Assembly (NCBI GenBank): GCA_963920575.1
Contig: OY986970.1
Span: 25,191,869-25,255,868 of the forward strand
Direction of reading: 5' to 3'
From: Narthecium ossifragum
Taxonomy: Eukaryota; Streptophyta; Magnoliopsida; Dioscoreales; Nartheciaceae
Length of the DNA: 64,000 bases
The translations under genes were made by a program, and so were the position numbers. Below are positions 47,956-58,970 of this stretch, piece after piece. Below the pieces are notes generated by a model. That model worked only from the letters and a program-made list of their open reading frames with translations, was not told the origin of the DNA and did not search any database. The first letter of the stretch is position 1. Each line of letters opens with the position of its first letter.

Positions 47956-50284
47956 AAACACGTTTGGGAATAAGAATGGGGTTAAGGGGGTTAACCCGCT
48001 TAACCCCCCCGGTAAACTTAACCCACTTTTGAAGTTTGGCTTAGAAACATAGTTAAGTTAGTGGGCTAAGCTTGGAATAAGAGTAAAAATTATAAAGTGT
48101 ATAAAATATATAATATTATAATAATATGTAACTTAGTGGGTTAAGATTATAATTTTAAAATCAATTATTAAGTTAATTAAAATGTTTGTACATAAAGTGT
48201 ATGCATCCCTATGCGGACCCACTTATATTAATATAATAATAATATTTAATATTTATTTATTAAAATAATATAAAAATAATGTTTGTACACGTTAATGCAT
48301 CCCCATGCAGACCCACTTATATGAATATAATAATAATAATTTATTATTTATTATTAAAATAAATATAATATAAAATATTTTTTGCATGATGTAGACCAAT
48401 AATGATATGAAATGTGACATGTGGACCCACTTATATTAATATTTTATTTAAATAACATATGAATAATATTATTCAATACAGTACACAAAAAAAAAAATTT
48501 ATGCATGCGCAAAAGTTTTTATACACTTATAAAGCGCATACAAAAATATTTATGTGCTCAAAAAAATATTTACACTTAGAAAAACAAACACGAATAAAAA
48601 ATGTTACTACGCACGTAAACATATTTATATCATCATAAAAATATTTGTATGTATTTTTAGAAGCGCATAAAAAAGTCTAAGGGCGTAAAAACTTTTTCGT
48701 ATGCATAGTGTATTAAATAATATCAAGAACATATTATTATAATAAAATATTAATATATGTGGGTCCCACATGCCACGTGTTATACCATGATCGGTTCACA
48801 TCATGTAAAAAATATATTATTTTAACATTCTTTATATATTAACATCATCAAAATAATATTAGAATATATTTGATGAATGTAAATGAGAGAGAGAAGCTTA
48901 ACCCCATTTTCGAGTTTAGCCCCTCTTAACCCCAAATGCTTAACCCTAACGTTTGGGGATAAGGAGTATGGGGTTAGAAAAAGTGGGGTTAAGAGGGGAT
49001 AGTGTTAGATGGGGTTAGAAAAGGTGGGGTCAAGGAATGGGGGTAAGAAGAAGTAAAGTGATGGTGGTAGGTGGAATGAGGATAACCCCGTAATCATTAC
49101 TTTTGGTGTTTAAGTAAAAATGAGGATAATGGGGGATAAAGTGGGGTTATCCCCCCTTATCCCTCAACCAAACGAGGGTCTGTTTTTGGGGTTAAGAGGG
49201 GTTAAACCCGAAAATGGGGTTAAGCTTCTCTCTCACATTTACACCCATCAAATATATTCTAATATTATTTTGATGATGTCAATATATAAATAATGATAAA
49301 ATAATATATTTTTTACATGATGTGGACCAATCATGGCATAACATGTGGCATGTGGGACCCACATATATTAATATTTTATTGTAATAATATGTTATTGATA
49401 TTATTTAATACTCTACGCATATGGAAAAAAAATTACACCCTTAGACTTTTATATGCGCTTCTAAAAATACATGCAAATATTTTTATGATGGTATAAAAAT
49501 GTTTACGTGCGCAGTAACATTTTTTGTGCGTGTTTGTTTTTTTACATGTAAATATTTTTGTGAGCCCATAAACATTTTTGAATGCGTTTTTATGAACGTA
49601 TAAAAACTTTTACGTACGCATAATTATATATATATATATATGCGTACTGTATTAAATAATATTATTCATATGTTATTATAATAAAATATTAATATAAGTG
49701 GGTCCACATGCCACATGTCATATCATGATTGGTATACATCATGCAAAAAATATTTTATTTTATATTCTTTTAATGATAATATTAAAATATTATTATTATA
49801 TTAATGTAAGTGGGTATGCATGAGGATGCATTGATGCAATATTATATATTTTATACACTTTATGTACAAACATTTTAATTAACTTAATAATTAATTTTAA
49901 TATTATAATCTTAACCCACTAGGTTAGCCATTATTATAATATATAATATTATATATTTTATACACTTTATAATTTTTACCATTATCCCAAGGTTAACCCA
50001 GTAACTTATCACTATTTCTAAGGGGATGTTTGGTTGCCAAAAGTGGGGGGTGGAGTGGCTGGACTAGCAGCACTCCCTCCACTTGAAGTTGTTTGGTTAG
50101 ACCATAAGTGGAGGGAGTGGGTGGACTAAGGGTGGACTAAAGGCCTCCACTCAGCCATTTCACTCTGGCAAAAAAAATGCCAGAGTCAGCTGAGTGGAGT
50201 GGGAGGCCATTTCATTAATGCCGAACCAGTCCCCCACTTGACATATTAGTCCCGATAGTTTAGAAAACACTCGGGCTAGGTTTC

Positions 50285-50415
50285 CTTCTCCTCACCTCCT
50301 CTCCGCCGGCTCTCTCCGGGTTTCCTTCTCCTCACCATCTCCTCTCCGCTGGCTCTCTCGGGGGTTTCCTTCTCCTCACCATCTCCTCTCCGTTGTCTCT
50401 CTCCGGTGAGCAGGG
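50285..50415 (+). repeat. About 50-bp CT-rich tandem repeat, three copies
   Basis: Units carry 'ggtttccttctcctcacc' followed by 'tcctctccg' and 'ggctctctc'. It looks like a pyrimidine-rich plant 5' leader and may be the start of the captured LIFEGUARD-type transcript. The third unit ends in CTCCG/GTGAGC, a possible donor, and TTCTTTTTCTAG at 50470-50480 is a possible acceptor. Confidence 0.6.
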
Positions 50416-50782
50416 AACCACCTACCATTAGAGACCTCGAGAAACCCTAACCCTAGTCCTTCTCCTTCTTCTTTTTCTAGTTGGTGGTGGCATTGGGTGT
50501 GAGTGCCCGTCCCTCTGACCTGGCTCGACCGCGTGGGTCGAGAGCCGGTTTCCTGTTAGTTTGGTTCCGCGTCGGGCACGATCGGGCGATCGTGTGGCGG
50601 TTTGGACCTCGGGGGCATTTTGGTAAATATGCCCTCTGGTGGTCAGTTTCACACCCGCGTTGCACCCACGGCCTTGGATTGATGTGTGTGTTTGATTAGA
50701 ATCCCTAGGGTGCGTCCGATCGGAAGATCGGAGCTCGATCGGGAAAGATCGAATCGGACGGCTGAGATAGATCCGGATTTTC

Positions 50783-50790
50783 TATATAAG
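50783..50790 (+). promoter_or_regulatory. TATA box of solo LTR 1
   Basis: TATATAAG, about 285 bp into the LTR, is followed by pyrimidine-rich DNA. This is the expected retroelement promoter. Confidence 0.55.
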
Positions 50791-51304
50791 CCCTGTCCCT
50801 TTCTTCTCTTTCCTGCTTCTTCTCCTTTCGTTTTCTCTCCTTCTCTCTCCTTCGGCTGAGCTAGGGCTCGGAGACGCGGCTTTCGGAGCGTGGATCTTGG
50901 CGGCTCGGCTGGTGGGACGCGTGGAGGAGCTACCCTACTTGCTCAAGTAGGTGTTTCTACCTCGATCTTAGGATCGGGTTCTCCTAGGATAGGTTTTATG
51001 TACTTTCGCTGTAGGAATACATGTTAGAATGCTATGTAACTCCTGGTGCATGTAGTGTGGAGGATTTGAAGTATTCCTACCTCGCATTTTCCGTATTCTA
51101 ACGGTTGGTTTCCGTATTATCGCCGTTTTGTCGGTTTTCGTCCTTTTGGACCTAAATAGGAGATTTAACCGTCAAAGACCGGATTTCTTCATTCCATTAG
51201 TTTCCCCATTGTTAAATACACTTGCTTGCAAAATCCCATGGTTTTCCAACTTGATTTGATCATGGAAATCCAAGAAATTGGATTTCCGGCACTGTTCTGA
51301 AGAA

Positions 51305-51690
51305 CTGTGCATGAGGCTCGACGGTCGGTCGATCAGTGCATCGACCGTCAAGCGTTGATACGCTCCTTCGGGGCTCGACGGTTGATCGGTGCATCAACCG
51401 TCAAGTATTGTTTTACTCTTTCTGGGCATGGCGGTCGACCGTCGGATCGACTATCGCATCGACCGTCGGGCTCTGTCGGGGTTTTTGCCTCCCAGGGTCG
51501 ATGCATGGATCGACCGTCGCATCGACCGTCAGGCGCTGTTTGGTTTTGGGCTTCTCAGGGTCGATGGGTGGATCGATCGTCGCCCTTGGTTTTCTACGCC
51601 TTGGTCTCACGGTCGATCGCCGGATCGACCGTGACATCGTTCGTGGGCTCACGGTTGATCCCCGGATCGACCGTGACATCGTCCGCGGGC
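51305..51690. repeat. Array of GATCGACCGT-type motifs in solo LTR 1
   Basis: At least eight copies of gcatcgaccgtc or gatcgaccgt(c/g) alternate with complementary ggtcgatc forms, at a spacing of about 50-65 bp. This gives many short potential hairpins. Open frames here are by-products of the repeat. Confidence 0.8.
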
Positions 51691-52949
51691 CCTTGAACTT
51701 GGTTTTCTGGCTTTTCTTGGATGGATTTGATTTGTGATTAACATCTAAACATGCTGGGAAGTACGTAGATGGATTTTATGGGGTTTTCAAAGGATTTCCA
51801 TCGGGTTTGAGGATCGATTCGAGTAATCTCCATTTTTGGGCAAATCTATGGTTTCGCTTGCATTTAATACATGTTTGATTGTAGTTAAATGCTAGTTTTT
51901 TGCCTAATCATTAACTAGCTATGAGTGCTAGCTAATGAGGAATTGTGGAACCTTAGCCTCTTGCCGGCGAGTGTCGAGGGCTATTGTATATCTGTTGAAC
52001 TTATAATTGATGATGTGGCATGTAGAGACATCTAAGATAGATGTTTGCCTAAGCTCATGCATTGTGTGCATTAGAGGCATTTGAGGATAGGCGGGCGATG
52101 GTTTGGGTCGCCGATCCGAGGCTCTCGGGTAACTCGGATCTAACCTTAGGACCGTGGATGGGTAGTTAGGAGTAAGGTGTGATTGTATGATCAAGTCTCA
52201 TGTCTTTTGAGAATTCACGATAGTTGACTCTGATCAGTGTTTGAGGTTTAGAGGTCGTGTTGTCTTCCAAGGCCAAGTGCTAAGGATGGATGTTGATGCG
52301 TTCCCGACGTGTTTCCCCAAGGCTTGGTATTCCATCTTGGGTAAGGGTGATCTTGCATGTTACTGTTCCTTGGCCTCCTGGTAACATGTTCAGGAGAGAG
52401 GTTTCATGACAAGAGCTCTTGGGACATCAACATGGTTGTGGAACTCGTGGCATCCGTTAGACTTGAGCTGGAAGACAATTATGTTGTTGTTTTCCTCCTT
52501 TCAGTGTGCCGTAGAGTAGGACCCTACTGAGCTTGTCGCTCACTCCTACCCAGGCTGCGTTTGCAGGTGCAGGCGGCAGTTCTTCTTCCGTGGAGCCGGC
52601 AGGATCGGCCTTTGGCGGGGCGAGTACATCCAGAGGTGCTTGAGGTTGCTGGAGGATTATCTGTTGTACCTTTTTGATGTATATACATGTTGTTGTAAAC
52701 CCTTTGAGGACTTTTGGGATTTTTTTATATAAATCTGTATATTGGAAGTATTAGAATGGAATTTTGTAATTGTACAACTTGATGTTATATGAATTGAATA
52801 GCTGTTCACTTCTGGAATACAATTGTTTAAATTATCCATCTTTTCTGCTTTGTATCGCGCCGATTGAAGATGAATAGTGATAGGAACCCTCACGCGCCGT
52901 CCTGGATGGGTTTTCTGGGTCTGGGTGTGACATTGGGGTTTGGTTCGGG

Positions 52950-53193
52950 ATGTGGACTCGGCCACCGTATGGGAAGGGCGTTCCGATGGACGTCGAGGTC
53001 GGCGCGCGGGCGCTGTACCCGATGATGCTGGAGCCGCCAGAGTTGAGGTGGGCGTTCATAAGGAAGGTCTACTCGATCTTGTCCATTCATATGCTCCTCA
53101 CAGTGGCGGTGGCCGCCACCGTCGTCACCGTCCACCCCATACGCGAGTTCTTCGCCTACAACAGCGCTGGCCTCGGCGTCTACATAATGCTTG
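52950..53193 (+). pseudogene. LIFEGUARD/BI-1-like gene fragment (5' coding part)
   Basis: From the ATG at 52950, 81 codons match the N-terminus of plant LIFEGUARD (BAX-inhibitor-1-like) membrane proteins. There is a YGKGVPMDVE lead, then LYPMMLEPPELRWAFIRKVY, a hydrophobic segment SIHMLLTVAVAATVVTV and the stretch FFAYNSAGLGVYIML. Full-length proteins have about 240 residues and seven membrane segments; here homology stops at about 53193 and a stop codon follows. Known LFG proteins sit in endoplasmic reticulum or Golgi membranes and dampen cell death. The fragment lies inside the Harbinger-like element, so I take it as a captured piece. A solo LTR split its 5' leader. Confidence 0.7.
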
Positions 53194-53443
53194 ATGAGAC
53201 GTGAAAAGTACACAAATTAACCCCTTAATTTACCTTTATTAGTCTTCAAGCAAGTCTTTTCTAATAATCTTCATGGTATTTCAGGTACAAGAGCCCTCAA
53301 TAGAAGTTAGATCAACTTTGGAGCGTAAACGAGCCTATTCGAGCACATTTAGGTACATTGGTCAACTTCAAATATTAAACTGTACCTTCTCAGAAAGAAC
53401 CAGATAATGTGCCATATATGATTGGAAAGCGCTGGAAGTCTAG

Positions 53444-55617
53444 TGTCGCGCCCCGACCCGCAGAGCGCAACCGGGCCGGGGACGCGAGGGGGAAACAACC
53501 TACAACCACTAGCCTCAACTGGCGGAAACAGTTGAGGCTACAAGACAGCTGGCGGAAACAGCTGCCAAGAGGCACAAGCGGAAGCAAGCTAAACAACAAC
53601 TATTAATATTTATTACAAAACAGTAATAAAAAAAGTTAACAGGGTTTAGAACAACAAGCTACAAGGGATCACAGTCCCCAAAAAGAAGCCACACCACCCA
53701 CCGGGGTCTCCGCGAACGCACAAACTAACCCATCCTGACCCTCAGACAGGGTCAGGATCCGGAGCGCTGCCACGAGACGACCGAGGGGGTAACACTGGGA
53801 CAGAGCGGCCACCTGCACCTGCAACAAACACAGTCCAGGTAGGCATGAGCAACAGCTCAGCAGGGTCCTACTCTACAACTCCCACACACAAGGGTAAAGT
53901 AACCGGACACACTCTGATGCCAAATACCGAGGCTTGCCAAGGATCCCACAATCCCACTAATAACCCGAAGGGTTCCTGTCCTAGGTGCGTATCTCCGATA
54001 ACGCCACTGCTCAGGGGTGGGCAACTCCGACATTCCCTGACACAGGGTGGACACGACGCACCCAGTAGGACCCCCTTCTCCAAGCGGGATCTCCGCACTT
54101 GGCGGAACAACCGAAGTTAAGACTACCATCACTCGGTACTCAAAGCAACAGAGTCAACACAGACCCAACCTACACTAGCATGTCTAATGCACAGGAAAAA
54201 ATAGGGCTGGATAAATATGATAAAGCTGTAAACAACCAACACAGCAAGGGCACACCTTCGGTCCATTTATACTAAACACTCCCGAGGGTCATGACTCCCT
54301 CGGTTCACCACAAAGCGGTAAGGGCATAGAGTCAGCCCATTTATTCTACACACCCCGAAAGACATCACTCTCTCGGTTCAACCACAAAAGCGGTAAGCAT
54401 TCATGCATGATCCATAGCAGGACAAGCCCCGAGGGCAAAACCATAAAAACCACTTGCATGCGAAGCCCCACGGGCAAAACAGCATTTAAACAAGTAAAAA
54501 CCCTCCCTGCACAGAAGGAGATCGATCTCAAATAGCAGCGAGATCGATCTTGCTCGAGGCGAGGAGCACCAGTCCAGGTCACCCCCACGAGATCGATCTC
54601 CACCCATATGAAGATCGATCTTGTAGGTGACGTGGACGCAAACCGCACAGGCACCAGCCGCCAAGAGATCGATCTTCCTCCCAGAGAGATCGCTCTCGCT
54701 CGGGCGGGCTGGGCCACCCGGACCAAGATCGATCTCATCCCATGAGATCGATCATGCTTGGGTCACGCCGGCGGCCGGACGGCGAGGAACACCGTCGAAA
54801 ACCGCCACAATACCTTACCAAACTAGGTGGGCTGGTAGATCTCAGTGCCACGAAGCTACTCATGGCTTCAAAACCGGAAAACACCAACTCCACAAGGAGA
54901 TCCGTCAAGATCAAAAACCGGATTCAAAACCCTCAAACCAGCCGGAGTCTTGGAGGAAGAACCCTACCTCTTCAACGCAGCTTCGATCCACAAGTCCTAC
55001 CCCAGGACCCTCCTCGCCTTGCCACGAACCCAACGAGCCTTCAAGCTCCCGGAGAGGTGGCTGGAGGAGGAAGAACGGCGAGCGAAAGCTCTCAGCCGGA
55101 ACATGGGAAAGCAGAGCCGCGAGGAAGAAGAAGAGAAGAAGGAGAAGAAAGGAAGGAGGAGGGGAAGGGTTAAGGCCGGGGGAAAGCCGGCGAAGGCGGG
55201 GAAAAGCTAGGGGAGGGGAGGGAAAGTCTTCCCTCCCTTGACAGGGGAAGCGACGGCCATCGCCGTGGCCGTCCTTCGACGCCACCGCCAACGACTTCCA
55301 GGCACAGAGAGATCGATCTTCATGACCATGGAGATCGATCTCCCCTGCCCAGAACGGCGACCACTAGGCACAGAGAGATCGATCTTCATCCCCATGTAGA
55401 TCGATCTCCCTTGCCCAAAACGGAAACCTTGGGCTGAGACACAAGCCCAAGCACAGGACTACCGAACCAGGGTCCACCTAACCTTTCTAAGCAAAAACAA
55501 GCATCAACCAAGGTCTGTGTGTGCACAGCCAGTGTGAAACGACCGCCAAGGCGCAATTTCCCAAATTGCCCTTGGGGTAAACAGCAAGCCACAGGTATGG
55601 AGGGGCAGGTCCTCACA
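53444..55617 (-). mobile_element. Solo LTR 2, same family as LTR 1, opposite orientation, 2,174 bp
   Basis: It is flanked by a 5-bp target duplication tctag at 53439-53443 and 55618-55622. Read on the minus strand it begins TGTGAGGACC and ends GGGCGCGACA. Minus-strand phrases align with LTR 1: a 'gggcaatttgg' block near the start, 'gtagagtaggaccct' then 'gctgag' mid-way, and 'ttgcaggtgcaggtggc' later. They are diverged relatives rather than copies of one insertion. No internal region or protein frames are left. Confidence 0.85.
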
Positions 55618-55890
55618 TCTAGTTTTTGGAGAATTTTACGGTTCATGATTCCGAGTTTCTTAGATGAAGTTATGGCATTTTTGGTACCAATGCGTAGTGT
55701 TGAATGGCAAAAGAGATAATATGCAGAAAAGAAGATCGATCTTCTATGTATAAAAGATCGATCTTTGTACTGTAGCAGAGAGCAATAATTCAAAAGATCG
55801 ATCTTCTCCCTATAGAAGATCGATCTTCTGCGGGCGCAGTCAGTTTTACGAGATAAAAAGATCGATCTTCACCCCTAGAAGATCGATCTT
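54515..55890. repeat. About 17 AGATCGATCT palindromes, mostly in pairs
   Basis: Copies lie near 54519, 54550, 54590, 54612, 54665, 54725, 54744, 55310, 55331, 55376, 55398, 55732, 55755, 55794, 55820, 55858 and 55880. Most are in pairs about 20-35 bp apart. The array spans the right border of solo LTR 2 (55617), so it occurs in two different elements. Confidence 0.85.
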
Positions 55891-57180
55891 TCATTGCCAG
55901 TTAAGCAAAATGAAGGGCCCAGATGTAATCCGAAGGGGAGAAGCTTGAGGGCTATAAATACCAAACTTTGGACTCTTATTGGGGGATTCTTTTGGACAAA
56001 AAGAGGCTAGGGAAAGGGGCAACCTCCTTGGGCAAGGAAGGGAGCTCTCATCCAAGAGGGAGGAGATTGATGAAGAAGAGGAGAATCCATCTATGCTCAT
56101 CTTCATGCCCTTCATAGGTAAAGTTCTCGTCTTTTTTTTTTTGAATTTTTTGGGTGGTTTTGGGTGATAGGTACTTCACGATTTTTGTGATTTTGTTGTG
56201 TTTTCTTGTGGCTTTGGACCTTTCGTAGTTGTTTTTGGAATTCGAGTGGTTTTGGATGCTTGGTTTTTATCTGTTTCTTGTTATTTTTAAAAATTCCTAT
56301 GTTTCTTGTTATTTTAGATTTCGAATGGTAGGTGGTTCTCTGTTTCTTGGTGTTAATTCGATTTTGGAATGGTTTTGATGGTGGCTATTCAACATCATTT
56401 GAGTACCTTGTTTTGAGCTATGTTCATATGGAAATTGAGCTCAGCAAAATTGCTAACTGTATGTTAGTCACCATGGATGCTTCAATATGGGGCTTTGGCA
56501 CTCGTTTGGAAGAATTTATGGTCGCAGTAAGTTCTAAGTTCCACATTTTTTTATCTTCTTACAGTGTTGAGAGTAGTAATACCTAGTATGAGCTGTGAAT
56601 GTTAACCCGGGGGAGCAATTTCTGGGAAACTTTTTTCTGAATTAAGTATGCTGAAGTATTTTTCTGAATTTAGTATGGCAATTTATGTTGAATTAAGTTC
56701 CCCATTTCATGATCGTCTTGCAGTGTTGAAAGTGGTAATAACCAGTATGAACTGTGAATTTGTTAATCCGGGGGAGCAATTTATGGGAATTTTTATTTCT
56801 GAATGATGTATGCTGATGACACCCTGCTACCTCGCCATTTGATAAGATTTTTGGTTATTTGTTTCTATTAGCATATTAAAGATGTGTTCGGTGAATATTC
56901 TGCTCTACTTATCTATGCAGAAGTACTAGTTTATGAGTTTCCTCGAAACGAAAGCTAAATGCTTGGTAGCTGGTATCATCTACTTGAATTGTGACTTGTG
57001 ACACCAATGCTCGATATAAAATTTGTAATCACCTAATGATCTTCCAATAACTGTATGTTTTGGTACCATGGTGATGTTATTTCTCTGTTGAACTGAAATA
57101 TATTTAATAATGATCTTCCAATATCTGTATTATATCTACCATTGGTGTCAATTAGAAACCTGTTGTTTAATCCTTTTGCA

Positions 57181-57345
57181 GGTGTGCTTTAATGACGATG
57201 AAATTTTATGTCGTCTACAAAGGAAGATGGCCAGGAGTTTATAACAACTGGCCATAGTGTCATACCCAGGTGCATAAATTTAGCGGGGCTTGTTATCGCG
57301 GGTTCCGCAATCAAAACGATGCATTGGCGTCATTTGGTGATTTCT
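57181..57345 (+). pseudogene. Broken exon with RNase H1 N-terminal (viroplasmin-like) domain
   Basis: A good acceptor (ccttttgcag, ending 57180) is followed by an ATG at 57201. The frame has the start of the small RNase H1 N-terminal domain family (PF01693 type), with its conserved early Tyr-Val-Val-Lys-Gly-like and later Phe-Ser-Gly-Ala and Gly-Phe features. An in-frame TAG breaks it after about 20 codons, and homology carries on past the stop. The domain occurs in cellular RNase H1 and some plant proteins as well as in plant pararetroviruses; here it looks cellular or transposon-borne. It lies in the Harbinger-like element, downstream of an apparent TATA box, leader and 1.06-kb T-rich intron (56117-57180). 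Confidence 0.5.
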
Positions 57346-58139
57346 TTATTGGTCTTTGTACTCATTGTGTTAATTGTAAGTTGCATTATTTATATTGTAT
57401 GTTAATATGTTCAAGATAGTCGTAATTTGAGGACACTGGACGAGATCTATTGAAGTAGACAGATTGTGATACTTTTTAGTTTTGAATGCTGTAGAATGAG
57501 TTTAAAATTTTTAATCTGAACAGGTTCCAGGTGTTGAAAATATAAAGAAGATTTTGCCAAATTTTCAATCTGAACAGGTTCCAATCCTTTCGATAATTTA
57601 CCTTCGTCTATGTCGCCAAAACAAGTACATCAAGATATGATAATTTATTATATATGATAAAAATAGTTAAGGTGGAAAAATTAATGATTTTCTCCCACTA
57701 AATATTTTTTCATATTATAAAAACACATCCAATACTTTTAAAATGTATTTAAGATTCATTTATTGAAGCGTTTAAACTCACCCCCATAGTCGGGGGTGAC
57801 CATATCCTCACTTTCAGCACCAACCAAACATCAAAAGCCAGTTAACTCAGCCTCCACTCCAACACCAACCAAAAAGCAGAAAGTCCAGAAGTCAGCCAAC
57901 TCAGCTTCCACTCCAGTACCAACCAAACAGTAAAAACTGACAGGCCACTTCATAGGACTTCACTTTGCAAAAGTCTGCACTCCAGAATTGACTCCACTCC
58001 ACCCAGTCCTGAGCAACCAAACAGGCCCTAAGTCAAACGCCAAAAGTGAGTTAAGTTTCCCTCTATTTTTTATCTGACTTTTTTACCTATAACCTACTTA
58101 ACTCTATTCCTCTGAAATCCCAAACCAAACAGGGCTTTG

Positions 58140-58965
58140 AGTTATTGCCGCACCGCATCTAACCACAATTTTCAAACACTGCATTTTACCATAGCCATAC
58201 AAAACACAACAGACGTCTAAGTTGAGTACACACATGATCACGTTATGATGCTTACAAGATAGAAAGTCTATTATTGGATCATTCATCTTATCGTATAAAC
58301 AACTCCCATTCACATCAATCCAATAATTCAGCTACACAACACAGATCGGATCCTTGTTTAAATCTTACAAGATCCTAACCCGGTCATATCAGGTTTGATC
58401 CTCAATCCTACGAAGACTCGAAGAGCATTCGGATGAGACAATGCAGCATCGGATATCCAATAACCCTACGGGTCGGATCATCCGTTACCCGTATCCCTCC
58501 GTTATGGAGGCTGGGATTGCTTCCACGCGAGCTGTTGGATACTTTTTAAGCGTGTCTCGTGCACGTGGCAGCCCACTCTTTACCCACCTCTTAAGAAAGG
58601 CATCCCTTAGCTCACACGTCATCTCGAATCCGTTACAACGTCCCCAAGCACGCCCTACCTCCACCCTAAATCTGGACTCCCTATACCGACCGCCACGTGT
58701 ACGATTCAGATGCATTTGATATCTGATCTGACGTCAAGGAAACGAACGGGATCCGCCGAGGTAGAAGAATCTTGAAAGCAATAAATAAAGAAGAGTGAAG
58801 GGTGTCGCGTTGTGGCAGGAGAAAAATTCACGCCGAAAACCGCACCCAAAAACAAGAACTTCGTGGTGCCCGCCTTTTATCAGTGGCCCCCACGCATCCA
58901 ACGGTGTAGATCTTGGAAATGGTATGATCGGACGGCTGATATTGGAGCGATACTGGTGTTCTTCT
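58140..58965. other. Upstream region of the aspartic proteinase gene
   Basis: No gene was recognised. About 58400-58960 is more GC-rich and holds several ACGTG-type boxes (for example gcacgtggc near 58562 and gccacgtgtac near 58692) that could bind bZIP or bHLH factors. This is typical proximal promoter content for a plant gene. Confidence 0.45.
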
Positions 58966-58970
58966 ATAGA

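Larger units (their letters stand above)
50498..52932 (+). mobile_element. Solo LTR 1 of a Ty3/gypsy-like retrotransposon, 2,435 bp
   Basis: It begins TGTGAGTGCC and ends GGGTGTGACA, with a 5-bp target duplication ttggg at 50493-50497 and 52933-52937. A TATA box (TATATAAG) lies at 50783-50790 followed by a CT-rich leader-like stretch. Promoter orientation is plus. There is no internal region, so it is a solo LTR left by recombination. Length and ends resemble long LTRs of Tekay/Del-type chromoviruses, but the lineage is inference. It sits 13 bp upstream of the ATG of the LIFEGUARD-like fragment. Confidence 0.85.
53200..56120 (+). mobile_element. Retroelement-like promoter region split by solo LTR 2 (ends unresolved)
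   Basis: With solo LTR 2 removed, about 53278-53438 joins 55623-56120. The joined piece has the loose text of plant LTRs ('cgagcacatttaggtacattgg', then 'acgattccgag'-like sequence), six AGATCGATCT palindromes, a TATA box (TATAAATA, 55953-55960) and a leader ending near 56116 with donor CATAG/GTAAAG. Terminal repeats and a target duplication were not found, so this could equally be a captured host promoter. Confidence 0.35.
50022..58028. mobile_element. PIF/Harbinger-like composite insertion, 8,007 bp
   Basis: The left end GGGGATGTTTGGTTGCC and the complement of the right end GGGCCTGTTTGGTTGCT match at 14 of 17 bases, and both go on with a GGTGGAGTGG box. TAA lies on both sides (50019-50021 and 58029-58031). 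A TWA target and a GGG..TGTTTGG end are hallmarks of PIF/Harbinger elements. The left foldback arm (about 48035-48065) shows the uninterrupted sequence TTTCTAAGCCAAAC on its complement, so the insertion is proven by an empty site. Subterminal (c/t)accaaccaaaca motifs recur four times near the right end. No PIF transposase was recognised. Two solo LTRs account for 4.6 kb of the length. Confidence 0.8.
47959..58136. mobile_element. Giant foldback (long inverted-repeat) element, interrupted
   Basis: The left arm (about 47959-48949) and right arm (about 49176-50021, resuming at 58029-58136) are inverted copies of about 0.9-1 kb. They share long phrases such as 'atataatattata', 'ccacttatattaatat', 'ttttagaagcgcat', 'gatgatgt' and 'gagagagaagcttaacccc'. 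I judge identity at roughly 85-90% by eye. The arms are AT-rich and hold no coding frame. The spacer (about 48950-49175) is itself bounded by inverted CGTTTGG...ATAAGG ends. The left arm carries an extra internal duplication of about 95 bp ('gcatcc(c)ca/tatgc(a/g)gaccc' twice). The outer ends resemble the G-rich TGTTTGG ends of PIF/Harbinger elements. Confidence 0.8.

Noticed and set aside
51307..51737. Overlapping frames of 129 and 133 codons
   Set aside because: They come from the tandem GATCGACCGT array inside solo LTR 1; open frames in several phases are expected from such a repeat.
54627..55241. 204-codon plus-strand frame and overlapping frames
   Set aside because: They fall in GC-rich low-complexity parts of solo LTR 2; there are no retroelement or host protein features.
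51305..55890. Regularly spaced short repeats as a possible CRISPR array
   Set aside because: The setting is a plant nuclear retroelement, spacing is irregular, and the motifs are palindromes in LTRs with no associated genes.
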